DNA of 18,835 bases from Acidimicrobiales bacterium (GTDB lineage: Bacteria; Actinomycetota; Acidimicrobiia; Acidimicrobiales; Aldehydirespiratoraceae): assembly GCA_021604885.1 (NCBI GenBank), contig BQJV01000015.1:1-18835 (forward strand), given 5' to 3'. Positions 1-6,780 of this stretch are shown here, piece by piece. The position numbers were made by a program, and so were the translations under genes. A model generated the notes under the pieces. The model ran no database searches. It was not told the origin of the DNA and saw only the letters and a program-made list of their open reading frames with translations. Position 1 is the first letter of the stretch. Every line of letters begins with the position of its first letter.

Positions 1-97
1 CCTGGACGACAATCACGCCGGGGCCGGAGCCACTCTCGGGGATCGCCAGATGGCCGGCGGCCGTGGTGCCGTTGACGGGAAACGAAACGTCGCTCAT
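1..97 (-). CDS. Dienelactone hydrolase family protein (5' part only)
   Basis: Only the first 32 codons lie in the window; the gene runs off the left edge. The minus strand reads from ATG at 97 as MSDVSFPVNG..., continuing to GSGPGVIVVQ. This is the usual opening of dienelactone hydrolases: a short beta hairpin, a glycine/alanine turn, then the first core strand PGVIVVQ that normally leads into an EWWG-type loop. A purine-rich AGAGGA lies 8 nt before the ATG as a plausible ribosome site. Family members are cytosolic alpha/beta hydrolases that open lactones in aromatic degradation, or broader esterases. The catalytic Cys/Asp/His are outside the window, so the family call rests on the N-terminus alone. 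It diverges from the epimerase at 167. Confidence 0.6.
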   Translation of the reverse strand, partial: MSDVSFPVNGTTAAGHLAIPESGSGPGVIVVQ

Positions 98-139
98 GGC
101 TGCGATCCTCTCACGAAGATCGCGGCCTCGCAGCCGGGG

Positions 140-145
140 TAGGGT
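140..145 (+). promoter_or_regulatory. -10 box TAGGGT for the epimerase gene
   Basis: TAGGGT fits the actinobacterial -10 consensus TANNNT. It lies 21 nt before ATG 167, leaving room for a short leader carrying the ribosome site. No convincing -35 box is seen. Confidence 0.4.
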
Positions 146-166
146 CCGGCCGCAACGGGAGGGCAC

Positions 167-1099
167 ATGCTCGAAGGCGAACGGATTCTGGTCACCGGAG
201 CGACGGGGCAGGTCGCGCGGCCGATTGCCGAAGCGCTCCAGCGCGCCGGCAACGAGGTGTGGGCCGGCGCCCGCTTCACCGACCCGACCGCGAAGGCCGA
301 CCTCGAGGCCCAGGGCATCCGCACGGCCGTCTTCAACCTCGGCGATCCGGACCTCGATCATCTTCCGGACGTGGACTACGTCATCCATTGCGCGGTCGAC
401 AACGACCCGAAGTCCCCCGACGATGCGCTGCGCGTCAACGCCGACGGCGCCGGTTTCCTCATGCGGCGCTACAAGGACGCCACCGCGTTCTTCCACATGT
501 CGAGCTCGAGCGTCTACCGCGACAAGGAGAATCCGGCGGCGATCTACACGGAGGACGACGAGCTCGGCGGCACCACGCCGTACGCCCCCCATTACGGCAT
601 GAGCAAGCTCGCGAGCGAGGCGGTTGTGCGCTTCCAGTCCCGCGAGCTCGGCCTACCGACGATCATGGCGCGGCTCAACGTCGCCTACGGCACCTCGGGC
701 CACGGCGGCCTGCCGATGGTGTTCCACGAGTTCATGAAGGGCGGCGTGCCGTACCAGAAGATCGCCGGTCAGCACGCCTACGCCTCACCGATCCACGAGG
801 ACGACATCGTCGTGCAGGTGCAGGGCCTCCTCGCCCACGCGGCCGTCGGCGCGCCGGCGGTCAACCTCGCCGGTGACGAGGTGGTCACCCTCGAGGAGAT
901 CATCGCCCATCTCGAAGAGCTGACCGGCCTGTCGATGACGTTCACCGAGTCCGACCACCTGCTCTTCCACACCCACGCGGCCGACACCACCAGGCGCCGC
1001 GAGCTCGCCGGCCCGTGCACAGTCCCCTGGCGCGACGGCGTGCGCTCCGCGCTGGAGACCCGCCACCCCGGCACCACCTCCCGTTCTGGTGTGAACTGA
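167..1099 (+). CDS. NAD(P)-dependent epimerase/dehydratase (extended SDR)
   Basis: The 310-residue protein has a Rossmann fold of the extended SDR type. The dinucleotide-binding loop is VTGATGQVA (residues 9-17). The catalytic residues are a serine cluster MSSSSVY (111-117) and Y143xxxK147 in YGMSK. Length is normal for UDP-sugar epimerase/dehydratase relatives, which work in the cytosol on nucleotide sugars or other small alcohols; the substrate cannot be told. ATG 167 is chosen because CGGGAGGG (156-163) sits directly upstream. The last five residues (RSGVN) and the TGA are encoded within the left arm of the perfect inverted repeat at 1082-1132, so the natural C-terminus may have been replaced when that element arrived. 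That last point is inference. Confidence 0.85.
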   Translation: MLEGERILVTGATGQVARPIAEALQRAGNEVWAGARFTDPTAKADLEAQGIRTAVFNLGDPDLDHLPDVDYVIHCAVDNDPKSPDDALRVNADGAGFLMRRYKDATAFFHMSSSSVYRDKENPAAIYTEDDELGGTTPYAPHYGMSKLASEAVVRFQSRELGLPTIMARLNVAYGTSGHGGLPMVFHEFMKGGVPYQKIAGQHAYASPIHEDDIVVQVQGLLAHAAVGAPAVNLAGDEVVTLEEIIAHLEELTGLSMTFTESDHLLFHTHAADTTRRRELAGPCTVPWRDGVRSALETRHPGTTSRSGVN

Positions 1100-1132
1100 T
1101 CGGGTTTCGCCCGATCAGTTCACACCAGAACG
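1082..1132 (+). terminator. Perfect 23-bp stem, 5-nt loop hairpin at the epimerase 3' end
   Basis: Arms 1082-1104 and 1110-1132 are exact reverse complements around the loop TTTCG. The left arm begins CGTTCTGGTGTG and contains the epimerase stop codon (1097-1099). Each arm also holds a small dyad, GTTC-TGGTGT-GAAC. No T-run follows; instead a G-rich repeat begins 2 nt after the stem. It could act as a U-less terminator, an mRNA 3' stabiliser or a cruciform. Terminator is the most economical reading. Confidence 0.65.
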
Positions 1133-1134
1133 AC

Positions 1135-1165
1135 GGGGTTGGGTTGGGTTGGGTTGGGTTGGGGG
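1135..1165 (+). repeat. (GGGTT)n pentanucleotide repeat, predicted G-quadruplex
   Basis: Six runs of three or more G (1135-1138, 1141-1143, 1146-1148, 1151-1153, 1156-1158, 1161-1165) are separated by exactly TT. This matches the G3+N1-7 quadruplex rule with very short loops. It lies on the plus strand between the long hairpin and the ATG at 1201, so both DNA and any transcript could fold. A uniform 5-bp period is also prone to replication slippage. Confidence 0.9.
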
Positions 1166-1200
1166 TTTCATGTCGAGCCGAGCGCTGCCGATGGGGACGC

Positions 1201-1707
1201 ATGAACACGGCGAAGATGACGAAGCAGTGTGCGGCGATGCTCGGGGCGGGCGAGACCATCGTCGCGGCGACGAAGGCGATGCCCCGTGGTGCCGTCAACG
1301 AGGTCATCCTCGGTGCGGCAGGTGCGGTTGCGGGTGGCACGGTCGCACCGGTGGCCGCCGGCGTCGGCGCCGTGCTCGGCAGCAAGGCCGGTGAGAGCCT
1401 GAGCGAGGCCGGACGTGACGAGCGGACCGAGGCCGGACTCGACGTCGGCAACGCCAGCCATGTCCTCCTCGCCGTGACCGACCGACGGGTGGCACTGTTC
1501 GCCATCAACGCGTTCGGGAAGCCGAAGGAGCTCACTGCAGCGATCGGTCGGGACCGGATCACCGCGGTCACGATGGGGCAGACGAAGGTGTTCGGTCAGT
1601 CGATGGCGGAGATCGTCCTGGCGCTCGACACGGGCGCCGAGGTCGGCTTCGGCGTCGCGAAGGTGCACCGCAAGCACGGTGACGCCGTGGTCGCCGCCCT
1701 CGGATAG
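1201..1707 (+). CDS. Hypothetical protein with glycine zipper and PH-like domain
   Basis: The 168-residue product has no firm family assignment. Residues about 28-68 are a Gly/Ala/Val-rich segment with GxxxG-like spacing (GAAGAVAGG, GVGAVLGSKAG), which could associate with a membrane or pack helices. Residues about 82-168 alternate short strands (HVLLAVTDRRVALFAI, ITAVTMG, IVLALDTG) and end in an amphipathic helix with KHGDAVVAAL. That pattern resembles bacterial PH-like/YokE-type domains (inference). ATG 1201 is chosen because GGGG lies just upstream and it begins the conserved-looking part; ATG 1216 is an alternative. It sits downstream of the hairpin and GGGTT repeat, so its expression may be set by that DNA. 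Confidence 0.7.
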   Translation: MNTAKMTKQCAAMLGAGETIVAATKAMPRGAVNEVILGAAGAVAGGTVAPVAAGVGAVLGSKAGESLSEAGRDERTEAGLDVGNASHVLLAVTDRRVALFAINAFGKPKELTAAIGRDRITAVTMGQTKVFGQSMAEIVLALDTGAEVGFGVAKVHRKHGDAVVAALG

Positions 1708-1708
1708 C

Positions 1709-1725
1709 CCGGCACGCCGCGCCGG
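1709..1725 (+). terminator. Weak GC hairpin after the PH-like gene
   Basis: CCGGC (1709-1713) and GCCGG (1721-1725) can pair around a 7-nt loop immediately after the TAG stop. The stem is short and there is no T-run, so termination is only possible. Confidence 0.25.
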
Positions 1726-1745
1726 CCTGGAGGAAGATGGCCGGT

Positions 1746-3113
1746 ATGGCCACCCCCGATTCGCTCACCGGTGAAACGGTCGAGCTGCTCCAGCAGCTGA
1801 TCCGCAACCAGTGCGTCAACGACGGCACGCCGGGGAGCGGTCAGGAAGAGGTCAGCGCCCGGCTCCTGCGCGACGAGCTCGACGGGCTCGGGCTCGACGT
1901 CGAGATGATCGAAGGCGCGCCCGGTCGCAGCTCGCTCGTCGCCCGCTACGAGGGCACCGATCCCGACGCGCCGGCGCTGTGTCTCATGGGCCACACCGAC
2001 GTCGTTCCGGTGACGCCCGACGGGTGGCGCAACGACCCGTTCGGCGGTGAATTGATCACCGACGCCGACGGCGTCACCGAGGTCTGGGGACGGGGCGCGG
2101 TCGACATGCTCAACCTGACGTCCTCGATGCTGGTCACGTTCCGCGACGTCGTGCGTTCGGGCATCCGCTACCCCGGCGACATCGTGTACTTCGCGGTCGC
2201 GGACGAGGAGGCGGGCGGGCTCCTCGGCGCCGGGCCGATCGTGCACCGCAACTGGGACCTCGTGCAGTGCGACTACTTGCTCAGCGAATACGGCGGCACG
2301 CCGACCCACGGCCGCGACGGCACGACGGTCCTCGTGACGAACAGTGAGAAAGGCCTCGGCGGGCGTCGAATCACCGTGCACGGCACACCTGGCCACGGGT
2401 CGATGCCCTACGCGACCGACAACGCCCTCGTGAAAGCGGCCGCGATCGTGAGCCGCGTCGCTGAGGCGGAGATCACACCGCGGATCGACGAGATGTTCAC
2501 GGATCGGGTCCGAGCCCTCGACCTGCCCGCCGAGACCGAAGCCGCATTGCTGGACCCCGGCCGCGTGGCCGACGCGCTCGCCGCGCTCCCGCCGGATCTC
2601 GCCCGCAACACCCACTCGTGCTGCCACATGACGTTCAGCCCCAACCTGCTCGACGCCGGCACCAAGACGAACACCGTCGCCGACAAGGCCGAGCTCTATG
2701 TGGACGTGCGTCTACTCCCCGGCGAGACGCAGGCGGACGTCGATCGTGCCCTGCGGGACATCATCGGGCCCGATCTGCTGCCGTCCGTCGAGATCGAGAT
2801 GGTCTACCCGAACATGCGCGACGCTGATCCCGGCTCACCGACCGACACCCCGCTCTGGGACGCACTCGCCGACGCGATCCGCATGGCCTATCCGGAGGCC
2901 CGGGTCGTGCCCAGCCTTGTGACCGGTGCGACCGATGCCCGCTACTTCCGACCCCGCGGCACGGTCGCCTACGGCGCCGGTCTCCTCAGCAGCGGGATCC
3001 CGCTCGAGGAGTTCCTCAATCGATTCCACGGCCACAACGAACGCATCGATGTGGAGTCACTCGCGTTGACCACTCAGCTCTGGCGCGACGTCCTCGACCG
3101 TCTCTGGACGTGA
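1746..3113 (+). CDS. M20-family zinc metallopeptidase/amidohydrolase
   Basis: The 455-residue protein carries the M20/M25/M40 signature. MGHTDVVPV (81-89) supplies the first metal ligand H83 with D85, GRGAVDM supplies the bridging D120, and ADEEAGG supplies catalytic E154 and ligand E155. A dimerisation lid follows (KGLGGRRITVHGTPGHGS). The C-terminal HNERI supplies the last ligand, near residue 430. Relatives hydrolyse N-acyl or peptide bonds (ArgE, DapE, carboxypeptidase G2, peptidase T-like) in the cytosol; the substrate is unknown. ATG 1746 is preferred over ATG 1737 because GGAGGA (1729-1734) is 11 nt from the former and only 2 nt from the latter. Its last 57 bases overlap the convergent HTTM gene. 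Confidence 0.88.
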   Translation: MATPDSLTGETVELLQQLIRNQCVNDGTPGSGQEEVSARLLRDELDGLGLDVEMIEGAPGRSSLVARYEGTDPDAPALCLMGHTDVVPVTPDGWRNDPFGGELITDADGVTEVWGRGAVDMLNLTSSMLVTFRDVVRSGIRYPGDIVYFAVADEEAGGLLGAGPIVHRNWDLVQCDYLLSEYGGTPTHGRDGTTVLVTNSEKGLGGRRITVHGTPGHGSMPYATDNALVKAAAIVSRVAEAEITPRIDEMFTDRVRALDLPAETEAALLDPGRVADALAALPPDLARNTHSCCHMTFSPNLLDAGTKTNTVADKAELYVDVRLLPGETQADVDRALRDIIGPDLLPSVEIEMVYPNMRDADPGSPTDTPLWDALADAIRMAYPEARVVPSLVTGATDARYFRPRGTVAYGAGLLSSGIPLEEFLNRFHGHNERIDVESLALTTQLWRDVLDRLWT

Positions 3114-4040
3114 GGCGCCGCGCCCTCGACTGCGGCGCACCAACCGGGCGATGCGGCGCATGAAGCGCTCGAGCTCCTCCGGCCGGACGAAGGCGACATA
3201 GCCGACGAGCATCGCCGGGAAGAAGAACCCGAGCCGCATCGTGTAGTCGAACCCGACATGCATGGCGATGCCCGACGCGAGGCCGAGCCAGCGCGTCCGG
3301 CGGGTCCACAACAGGAACGGGATCGAGAGCTCGACTGCGACCGTGAAGTAGGTTATGAGGTTGCCGACGACGAGGTCCTCCCGCACGAAGGCCGGCACCC
3401 AGAAGCGCTCGAAGTCGACGAGGCCGAGTGCGTAGAGCGACGCGGTGCCTTCGCGCCAGGTGTCGCCCTCGAGCTTCGCGATGATCGTCGCCGGGTAGAT
3501 GATCGTGAGCTGGATCTGGGCGATGCGCACCAACCAGGTCGGCGCGAGCGGCCACTGCCGACCGGAGGGTGTGCGTTCGCCGAGCAGCGGCGCGTCGAGG
3601 AAACGGTTCGGCGTGAAGAGGGCGAAGAGTGCGAAGTAGGCCGTCCAGATGCGCAGCAGGCCGTCGCCCGCGTTGAGGACGTTCACCGCGCCCTGCTGCA
3701 TCGTCATCAGCATCAGCCACAGCACCGGCGCGCCGAGCCGCGTCAACCGTCCGAACGCGAGCGAGAGTGACGCGGCCACGAGCGCGATCCACACGACCAC
3801 CACCGCCGTGTCACCGGTGTGCCACTGGAAGAGCCCGTACCGATTGTCCCGATAGTTCGGCTCCGGGAGCAGCCCATCGTCGAAGTAGAAGGTGCGGAGG
3901 TCCGGGAGGATCGACAGCGCCCAGAAGAAGCACGACACGCCGAGCATCGTCCGCATGAGCGCGAAGATGCTCGACGACGTCGGGGTGAACCAGAACCGCT
4001 GCCACCCCTCGGCGCGACGATGGAGCCAGGCGAGGATCAT
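3057..4040 (-). CDS. HTTM domain membrane protein (gamma-carboxylase-like)
   Basis: The 327-residue integral membrane protein starts MILAWLHRR. It contains several hydrophobic spans, including FALMRTMLGVSCFFWALSIL, VVVVWIALVAASLSLAFG, ITYFTVAVELSIPFLLW and GFFFPAMLVGYVAFV. The segment IIAKLEGDTWREGTASLYAL matches the KLxGxxWxxG motif of HTTM/vitamin K-dependent gamma-carboxylase homologues, where the lysine is thought to matter for catalysis. The bacterial function is generally unknown. Its ATG overlaps the stop of the upstream gene as ATGA (4037-4040), so translation is probably coupled. The basic C-terminal tail (RRIARLVRRSRGR) is likely cytosolic. The 3' end overlaps the M20 gene by 57 bp in the opposite direction. 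Confidence 0.85.
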   Translation of the reverse strand: MILAWLHRRAEGWQRFWFTPTSSSIFALMRTMLGVSCFFWALSILPDLRTFYFDDGLLPEPNYRDNRYGLFQWHTGDTAVVVVWIALVAASLSLAFGRLTRLGAPVLWLMLMTMQQGAVNVLNAGDGLLRIWTAYFALFALFTPNRFLDAPLLGERTPSGRQWPLAPTWLVRIAQIQLTIIYPATIIAKLEGDTWREGTASLYALGLVDFERFWVPAFVREDLVVGNLITYFTVAVELSIPFLLWTRRTRWLGLASGIAMHVGFDYTMRLGFFFPAMLVGYVAFVRPEELERFMRRIARLVRRSRGRGASRPETVEDVAPELSGQRE

Positions 4041-4609
4041 CCCGCCTCCTCCGGCGGCACGTCGTAGTCGTAGAACTCGAAGCTGTTCCACTCGCGCTCG
4101 TCGTCGCGGCCCGGTGTCGGCGTCTCGCTGAAGTGGCGTATGAGCACCACTCGCTCGACCGTGCCGTCATCGGCGTACTGGGCGGCGAGCCACTGCGCGG
4201 TGGGGCGCCACAGATGGTCGTAGCTGTCGAGGCGGACGCGTCGCTCCCACTTCCGCCAGCGGTACTCGCGGTACGCACCGAAGAGATCGCCGCCGTCCGG
4301 GAACGTGTGGCGGATCACCTCGCCGCTCGCCATGTGGATGTCGGCTTCGACCGCGATCGACATCGTCGTGGGGTTCGGGGCGAACACCGACCACTGTTGG
4401 TAGATCGCCATCGTCTGGACGACCCGGTCGACGCCGGGGCGAAGGTCGTTGCGCACGCTCGACGCCGGCAGGTTCCAGACGACGAGTGCGTAGACGAGAA
4501 ACGCGATGACCCCGGTCAGCGTCAGCCGACCGACGCGGCTGTCGTGGAACCAGCCGTAGCCGGTCCCCTCGTCCACACCGGTCCCCTCGCCCTCGTCGGT
4601 CCCCAGCAC
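4037..4609 (-). CDS. HTTM-partner membrane-anchored protein
   Basis: The 190-residue protein starts with an acidic Gly-rich stretch (EGTGVDEGTG). One membrane span (LTLTGVIAFLVYALVVW) follows, then a soluble domain. The sequence QQWSVFAPNP after the span is the hallmark I associate with the small proteins encoded beside HTTM genes. The rest is an extracytoplasmic or cytosolic beta-rich domain with many Trp/Arg (YRWRKWERRVRL). GTG 4609 is chosen because TACGGT lies 7 nt upstream, the spacing seen at other genes here. GTG 4576, preceded by GAGGGG at 6 nt, is the alternative. The acidic N-terminus comes from a duplicated 12-bp block (4560-4571, 4578-4589). It is translationally coupled to HTTM, so the two probably form a complex. 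Confidence 0.8.
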   Translation of the reverse strand: MLGTDEGEGTGVDEGTGYGWFHDSRVGRLTLTGVIAFLVYALVVWNLPASSVRNDLRPGVDRVVQTMAIYQQWSVFAPNPTTMSIAVEADIHMASGEVIRHTFPDGGDLFGAYREYRWRKWERRVRLDSYDHLWRPTAQWLAAQYADDGTVERVVLIRHFSETPTPGRDDEREWNSFEFYDYDVPPEEAG

Positions 4610-4616
4610 GGGGTCA

Positions 4617-4622
4617 ACCGTA
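4617..4622 (-). promoter_or_regulatory. -10 box TACGGT, leaderless start of HTTM-partner
   Basis: On the minus strand TACGGT is followed by 7 nt and then GTG 4609. This implies a transcript beginning at or next to the start codon. Confidence 0.45.
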
Positions 4623-4658
4623 GCGACAGCATCCCGCCCGGAACGGGTCAGGGCTCCG

Positions 4659-5780
4659 TCAGTGCTCCGCCGGGGCCCAGTCCGCCAGGTCCGCGACCGC
4701 GACCAACGACACCGTCGGAGCGATGTCCTCGACGACCTGGTTGTACCGCAGGCCCCACGTGCCGTGGCGATGATGGGCGGTGTCGATCCAGTTCCCGAAG
4801 CCCGGATCCTCGTCCGCGATGATCAGCCGAGCCGTGCCGTCGGCCTCGTAGCGGGCCGTGTGCTGGTTCACGGTCACCTGGCAGTGGACGTAGTCGAGCG
4901 ACTCCTCCCACATGTTGTTGAGCTGGAAGTTCCAGTAGTACGCCTCGATGGCGGGCACGTCGACGATCAGGGCCTGGCCGGGCTCGAGCGTCCACGAACC
5001 GTGCCGGAACAACTGGTTCGGGTCGGCCCAGCCGCCACCGACGTCCTCCTCGGGGAGGAACTCGAGCGTGTTGGGCCGGTCGGCGAACAGGTCGTTGAGC
5101 CAGGACAGAAACGTGTCCGTCACGCCCTGCACGAAGAGCCCGGCCATCGTCAGTCCGTGGTTCAGCTTCTCGGCGGTGAGCGGGCCGGGGCCGGGCGCCG
5201 GCGGGTTCAGGCACTCGAGCGTGAGGTCCGACGGCCGCTCGCTGCTGCGGTCGAGGTAGAAGTTGCGGATGATCAGCGTGGACGTGATCGGCTCCATCCG
5301 CAGCCATCGCTGACCGGGCGCGAGCGACGCCGGTTCCTCGACGCTCGCGATGATGTTGACGTAGCCCTCCGGATCCGGGTCGTTGTCCTCCAGATGGCCC
5401 TGGATGTCGGGCTGAGAGGCGCCCGCGAGGTAGCCGCCGGAGTAGGCGCCGAGGCTGAGGTAGTTGATCGTCCCGCGCGGCCCGTGGATCCGGTAGTCGT
5501 ACTGCGGGTCGATCGGCACGTTCTGGTAGAACGCGTCCGGGTTGTCGCATCCGATCTTCAGGTTGTGCGGGATGGGGAGGATCTGGGCGAACGGCGGCTC
5601 GCCGTTCTCCAGGAACGCCTGCAGACCACCGCGGGCCAGCCGGCTCAGGTAGCGGAAGCCCTCGATGCGGTCGAGTTCGTCGGTGCTGTTCTCGATCACG
5701 GTGTCGCCGGCGCGCTTCAGTGCGTCACAGAACGCGGCCCAGGATTCGCCGGTCACGGCCGGATCGGTGGCGTCGGTCAT
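4659..5780 (-). CDS. DUF1214 domain-containing protein
   Basis: The 373-residue soluble protein has no signal peptide. The C-terminal third (GSWTLEPGQALIVDVP, AYYWNFQLNNMWEESLDY, RLIIADEDPGFGNWIDT, HHRHGTWGLRYN) is the typical DUF1214 beta-sandwich. The N-terminal half is the helical/strand region normally found with it in actinobacteria (GFRYLSRLARGGLQAF). The biochemical role of DUF1214 is not established. In actinobacteria such genes often lie near lipid or steroid catabolism genes, which fits the setting but does not prove a function. ATG 5780 has AGGA 8 nt upstream, overlapping the stop codon of the alpha/beta hydrolase. The 9-bp gap implies one mRNA and coupled translation. Confidence 0.85.
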   Translation of the reverse strand: MTDATDPAVTGESWAAFCDALKRAGDTVIENSTDELDRIEGFRYLSRLARGGLQAFLENGEPPFAQILPIPHNLKIGCDNPDAFYQNVPIDPQYDYRIHGPRGTINYLSLGAYSGGYLAGASQPDIQGHLEDNDPDPEGYVNIIASVEEPASLAPGQRWLRMEPITSTLIIRNFYLDRSSERPSDLTLECLNPPAPGPGPLTAEKLNHGLTMAGLFVQGVTDTFLSWLNDLFADRPNTLEFLPEEDVGGGWADPNQLFRHGSWTLEPGQALIVDVPAIEAYYWNFQLNNMWEESLDYVHCQVTVNQHTARYEADGTARLIIADEDPGFGNWIDTAHHRHGTWGLRYNQVVEDIAPTVSLVAVADLADWAPAEH

Positions 5781-5789
5781 GGCGCTGTC

Positions 5790-6722
5790 CTAGTGGGACG
5801 GCGACGGACCGGCAAGGTGGCGACGCACCGCATCTGCGGCTGCGACCGGCGCGTCGATCCATGGCGCGTGGCCGGCGCCGGGCACCATCTCGACGCTCGC
5901 GTCCGGCAGCGCGGCGGCGAACTCGCGGGCGACCGTCTCCCCGCCGAAGAGGTCGTCATCGCCCCAGAAGAGGTGTGTCGGCGCGGTCACCCGCGCCAGC
6001 AGCTCCGGCGAGTGCATCGTGGCCGCATTCGGTCCGCGCAACCCGATCGGACGGGGGGCGGTGGTCATCTCGTTCGGCATCGTGTCCGTGGTGCGCAACA
6101 GTGACACCATCCACGTGAGCATCATCTCGTTGAACTTGCCACTGTCGATCGCCGACTTCATCCCGCTCTGGCGCAGCATCGAGCGCGCCATCCGACGACC
6201 CACCGGCGGCCGGAACCGAGGTATCCATCGCGGCGCCGGCACCCGCATGATCAGCGGGGCCGCCTGGATCGACGCCCCGACCTGGAACCCCATGGCCACA
6301 ATTCGGTCGATCCGGTCCGGATGGGCCGCCGCGCTGCGGAACGAGTACCACCCACCGAGTGACGTGGAGACGACGCTGGCCGACGGCAGATCGAGACCGT
6401 CGAGGAGATCCGCCAGGAGCTCGTCGGCGACCCGTTCCTTCTCCTCGATCGTTGCGAAGGCACCGGCGGGCATGTCGCTGCCACCGCAGCCCGGCCGGTC
6501 CAGCAGGATGCACCGATGGTCCGGGAGCGACGCGGCGAGCCCGGCCCACGAGGCTCCGGCGACCATCCCGCCGTGCACGAACACCACGGGCGATCCGGTG
6601 CCGATCTCGAGAACGCGCACGCGGGCGCCGACGTTCGCGAGATCGACGAAGCGCTCGAAGGGTTCGATGCCGAGCGAGTCGAAGTACTGCTGCTCAGCCT
6701 CGGCCAGTGGAAGAACGGCCAT
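5790..6722 (-). CDS. Alpha/beta-fold hydrolase
   Basis: The 310-residue cytosolic hydrolase has oxyanion HGG at 50-52, DRPGCGGSD at 75-83, nucleophile elbow VSTSLGGW with S121, acid in WGDDDLF (about D256) and H285 in GAGHAPW. A cap domain with PRFRPPVGRRMARSML lies between. The elbow is S-x-S-x-G instead of the common G-x-S-x-G, a tolerated but less usual variant. Similar proteins hydrolyse esters, C-C bonds in meta-cleavage products, or haloalkanes; the substrate cannot be chosen. ATG 6722 has no ribosome site, but GAGACT lies 7 nt before it, consistent with leaderless initiation. It leads a two-gene operon with DUF1214. Confidence 0.87.
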   Translation of the reverse strand: MAVLPLAEAEQQYFDSLGIEPFERFVDLANVGARVRVLEIGTGSPVVFVHGGMVAGASWAGLAASLPDHRCILLDRPGCGGSDMPAGAFATIEEKERVADELLADLLDGLDLPSASVVSTSLGGWYSFRSAAAHPDRIDRIVAMGFQVGASIQAAPLIMRVPAPRWIPRFRPPVGRRMARSMLRQSGMKSAIDSGKFNEMMLTWMVSLLRTTDTMPNEMTTAPRPIGLRGPNAATMHSPELLARVTAPTHLFWGDDDLFGGETVAREFAAALPDASVEMVPGAGHAPWIDAPVAAADAVRRHLAGPSPSH

Positions 6723-6729
6723 GACGACC

Positions 6730-6735
6730 AGTCTC
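6730..6735 (-). promoter_or_regulatory. Variant -10 box GAGACT for the alpha/beta hydrolase
   Basis: Minus-strand GAGACT keeps the two most conserved positions (A2, T6) of TANNNT and lies 7 nt before ATG 6722. The same GAGACTGG string at the same distance precedes the methyltransferase gene. Confidence 0.35.
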
Positions 6736-6780
6736 GCGCCCCACCGCCCCCGACGCTCAGGAGTGGCTCGCCCCCCACCC

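Noticed and set aside
1135..1165. CRISPR or telomere reading of the GGGTT repeat
   Set aside because: There are no spacers and no replicon end. It is a short internal tandem repeat.
1149..1394. Plus-strand open frame of 81 codons starting in the GGGTT repeat
   Set aside because: It is an out-of-frame shadow of the PH-like gene, with Arg/Gly-rich low-complexity composition and no ribosome site.
4560..4589. 12-bp direct repeat as a regulatory iteron
   Set aside because: It is inside the coding sequence and simply encodes the repeated EGTG residues.
4662..6104. 480-codon plus-strand open frame
   Set aside because: It is antisense to DUF1214 and the alpha/beta hydrolase, which both have full motifs. 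The composition (Val/Arg/Asp/His repeats) is typical of GC-rich antisense frames.
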